A DNA stretch of 24,563 bases from JBEKDJ01 sp050014415 (GTDB lineage Bacteria > Desulfobacterota > BSN033 > UBA1163), in the NCBI GenBank assembly GCA_050014415.1, contig JBEKDJ010000035.1, positions 1 through 24,563 on the forward strand, given 5' to 3'. The notes below the pieces were generated by a model. The model saw only the letters and a program-made list of their open reading frames with translations. It did not search any database and was not told where the DNA came from. This document shows positions 23,149-24,563 of the stretch, piece by piece. Position 1 is the stretch's first letter. Every line of letters starts with the position of its first letter. The translations under genes and the position numbers were made by a program.

Positions 23149-24225
23149 TTAGTGGAGGCGTATTGGCATGATGATGTGAACGGAATCGTTGTTCTCAATC
23201 TTCAGGGGTTGGTCTGGGCTGCTCATTAGGAATGTCACCTGGTCGTCCCCCAGGACTTCCAGCACATCCAGAAGATATTTGCCTGCAAAGCCAATGACGA
23301 AGTGTGTTTCGCCAGAGGGGTTTGATTGATCACGGATCTCCAGTTTTTCCTGTGCTTCTCCTGCCTCTGGGCTGGCCGATGTCAAAAGAACATGGTCTCT
23401 ATTGAAATCGAAGCGGATATGGTTGGACCGATCGCACATTAACATGATCCTCTTTATAGCGTGGAAGAGCTTAGGTGTGTCCATAGTAGCAGCCTTTTGA
23501 TGAGTCATTGGAACCACTGACGCATAATCCGGGAATGATCCGTCAATCAGTCTGCAATGGAGTGTCAGGCCTTCTGAATAGATGAAAATGGTGTTCTCGG
23601 ACCGGCAGAGTCTGATATTCTCATTTCCGTTCCTCCCCAACCGTATAATGGTGTTGATAAATTCGATAGGAACGATGGTGTTTTCTAATGGATGGTTCTT
23701 CTTGGCCAGGCTCATTCGGTGCCCGTCAGTGGCGACGATCTCCTTGTCGAAATAAACTCCGTTCAGGTTGTATCGAGACTCTTCCCTGGAGGCGGCATGT
23801 TTGACCTTCACGAGGGCTGAGAAGAAATCCGGTCCTATCGGGAAGCTGTTTTGCTCTTCGGGGTTTATCTCCGGTGGGAACTCCTCTTCTCTAAGACCGA
23901 TCAGTTTGAAGTTAATGTTCTGGCATTCCACTCTCACATGGCCGTTTTCCTCGGTTCTCAGGATGACTTCGCCATCTGGTAGTTCCTTGACGATGGAGAG
24001 AAGCTTCATGGCGTCACAGCCGGCTGCTCCTGATTCAACAACTTTCGCCTCTTTAATGCGGGTTCTGATACCCAGGGTGAGGTTGGTGGTGTAGAGATAG
24101 AGGTTTTCATCATCGGCGGTAATCTTTACCCCTTTCAAGATGGGTAGAGCGTTTTGCTTTGAAACGGCATCTTTGACTATTTCCAATCCTTCCAGTAATT
24201 GTTCTTTGTGTATCAATACGTTCAT
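23149..24225 (-). CDS. dnaN: DNA polymerase III beta subunit (sliding clamp), element-encoded
   Basis: This protein of 358 residues is close to the usual 366 of DnaN and appears complete. It starts MNVLIHKEQLLEGLEIVKDA and includes LPILKGVKI, ATDGHRMSLAKK, RLIDGSFPDYASVVP and the closing HIIMPIRLH, which matches the conserved C-terminal MPMRL end that holds polymerase and other partners. AGGAGG nine bases before the ATG supports the start. It lies far from dnaA, gyrB or recF and inside a mobile element, so it is an extra clamp rather than the host's own. It could recruit host polymerase to element DNA or give the element its own replication specificity. Confidence 0.92.
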   Translation of the reverse strand: MNVLIHKEQLLEGLEIVKDAVSKQNALPILKGVKITADDENLYLYTTNLTLGIRTRIKEAKVVESGAAGCDAMKLLSIVKELPDGEVILRTEENGHVRVECQNINFKLIGLREEEFPPEINPEEQNSFPIGPDFFSALVKVKHAASREESRYNLNGVYFDKEIVATDGHRMSLAKKNHPLENTIVPIEFINTIIRLGRNGNENIRLCRSENTIFIYSEGLTLHCRLIDGSFPDYASVVPMTHQKAATMDTPKLFHAIKRIMLMCDRSNHIRFDFNRDHVLLTSASPEAGEAQEKLEIRDQSNPSGETHFVIGFAGKYLLDVLEVLGDDQVTFLMSSPDQPLKIENNDSVHIIMPIRLH

Positions 24226-24242
24226 CGGTGGACTCCTCCTTT

Positions 24243-24437
24243 TTATTGAATTTTGTTAAAAACTGGTTCCTCGTTTTGCAGGTGCCTTTGTGCTTCTTCG
24301 ATCATGCTTTTAAGTTCCTCAATCCTTCTTCTGACTTCTTGAGCGCCTTTTTTATAAACCGTGACGCAGACCAGCTCTTCCTTGTCATAGAGAGCAAAGT
24401 ACCTATCCCATTTTACGATTTCCATTGCGTTTTCCAT
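24243..24437 (-). CDS. Small hypothetical protein, 64 residues
   Basis: The protein begins MENAMEIVKWDRYFALYDKE and continues into a helical, coiled-coil-like tail (EVRRRIEELKSMIEEAQRHL). I do not recognise it. AAGGAGAA five bases before ATG 24437 sets the start. A further upstream ATG at 24482 would run through a terminator and is rejected. It precedes dnaN by 17 bases in the same direction and is probably co-transcribed with it. Confidence 0.6.
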   Translation of the reverse strand: MENAMEIVKWDRYFALYDKEELVCVTVYKKGAQEVRRRIEELKSMIEEAQRHLQNEEPVFNKIQ

Positions 24438-24464
24438 ATTGTTCTCCTTTCTCTCCGTAGAGAT

Positions 24465-24500
24465 AAAAAAAGGCGGCCCCATTTTATTTTGAGGTCGCCC
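24465..24500 (-). terminator. Intrinsic terminator immediately before the 64-residue gene
   Basis: On the minus strand GGCGACC (24499-24493) pairs with GGCCGCC (24478-24472), with one mismatch, and is followed by seven T (24471-24465). It has the same GGGCGACC start as the terminator at 23043-23083 and again sits just before a ribosome binding site. Confidence 0.75.
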
Positions 24501-24527
24501 TTAATTCGATTTCCTTATTTATTAGGC

Positions 24528-24563
24528 TTAGTCCATCACGATCTTTCTCCTGGGCCTGGCTAA
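24528..24563 (-). CDS. Possible C-terminal end of a gene running in from the right edge (partial)
   Basis: Eleven codons ending RRKIVMD and a TAA at 24530-24528 are open to the edge, and the terminator at 24465-24500 follows about 28 bases later, as expected after a gene. A second minus-strand frame is also open to the edge but runs into the terminator loop. Too short to identify. Confidence 0.3.
   Translation of the reverse strand, partial: LARPRRKIVMD

Larger units (their letters stand above)
6016..24563. mobile_element. Integrated mobile element (ICE/IME-like) at tRNA-Phe, left end only
   Basis: A tyrosine recombinase and an excisionase-like gene sit directly beside an intact tRNA gene. 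They are followed by a DNA-transfer-type ATPase, an element-encoded sliding clamp, an SNF2 helicase, an adenine methyltransferase, many unrecognised genes and a NACHT defence-type gene. None of the four palindromic repeats of the chromosomal side is seen here. The left boundary is placed after the tRNA. The core attachment sequence could extend into the tRNA 3' half. The right boundary and the second attachment site are outside the window, and no relaxase or VirB4 is visible, so element class is unresolved. Confidence 0.8.

Noticed and set aside
24438..24482. Longer start at 24482 for the 64-residue gene
   Set aside because: It would begin inside the intrinsic terminator. ATG 24437 has AAGGAGAA.
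6119..24563. Prophage
   Set aside because: No capsid, terminase, portal, tail or lysis gene is visible. Integrase, transfer-type ATPase, clamp and defence cargo fit an ICE/IME-like element better, though the unseen right part could change this.

Overview
This is a bacterial window with two parts that meet at a tRNA gene. The left part (1 to about 6015) is ordinary chromosome: a tightly packed plus-strand cobalamin (B12) cluster. The right part (about 6016 to the right edge) looks like one end of an integrated mobile element whose other end lies outside the window. The host cannot be named from sequence alone. The cbiR-containing cob cluster and the GC-rich palindromes (which translate as NPPxPPLLKGGxGGF when inside a gene) would fit Desulfobacterota or a neighbouring anaerobic lineage, but that is an inference from general familiarity.

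Chromosomal part. The order is: the tail of a corrin methyltransferase (probably CobJ/CbiH), a short precorrin-2 dehydrogenase, uroporphyrinogen-III methyltransferase (CobA), the cobamide-remodelling hydrolase CbiR, CobU, CobS, CbiB and CobT. Together these cover entry into the corrin pathway (dehydrogenase, CobA), joining of the aminopropanol arm (CbiB), activation of the nucleotide loop (CobU), activation of the lower ligand (CobT), final assembly (CobS), and cutting and rebuilding of foreign cobamides (CbiR). Several genes overlap or abut, so translation is probably coupled. Four copies of one palindromic repeat family lie in this stretch, one of them inserted in frame inside cbiR. After cobT come a strong sigma-70-like promoter, tRNA-Phe(GAA) and its intrinsic terminator.

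Element, integration and transfer side (6016 to about 12300). A tyrosine recombinase ends next to tRNA-Phe and is preceded by an excisionase-like HTH protein, a two-helix membrane protein and a VirD4/TraD/HerA-type DNA-pumping ATPase. The ATPase reading frame lacks any normal start for its first conserved strand. It appears to continue from a separate upstream 80-codon frame through a +1 shift at TCC-TGA. Upstream lie a gene-free stretch rich in inverted repeats, a zinc-ribbon protein, and an unrecognised 317-residue protein with its own terminator.

Element, cargo (about 12300 to 19034). There is a small HTH protein, a protein with a LuxR-like C-terminal helix-turn-helix, a divergently transcribed 1243-residue NACHT-HEAT protein (a STAND ATPase, likely anti-phage), and a membrane/coiled-coil protein.

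Element, DNA-metabolism side (19114 to 24563, minus strand). Reading with transcription: a 64-residue protein, a complete DNA polymerase III beta clamp (DnaN), a DUF6094-like adenine methyltransferase, an unknown 192-residue protein and an SNF2-type helicase. No relaxase, VirB4, replication initiator or CRISPR array is visible, so whether the element is self-transmissible or only mobilizable cannot be decided here.
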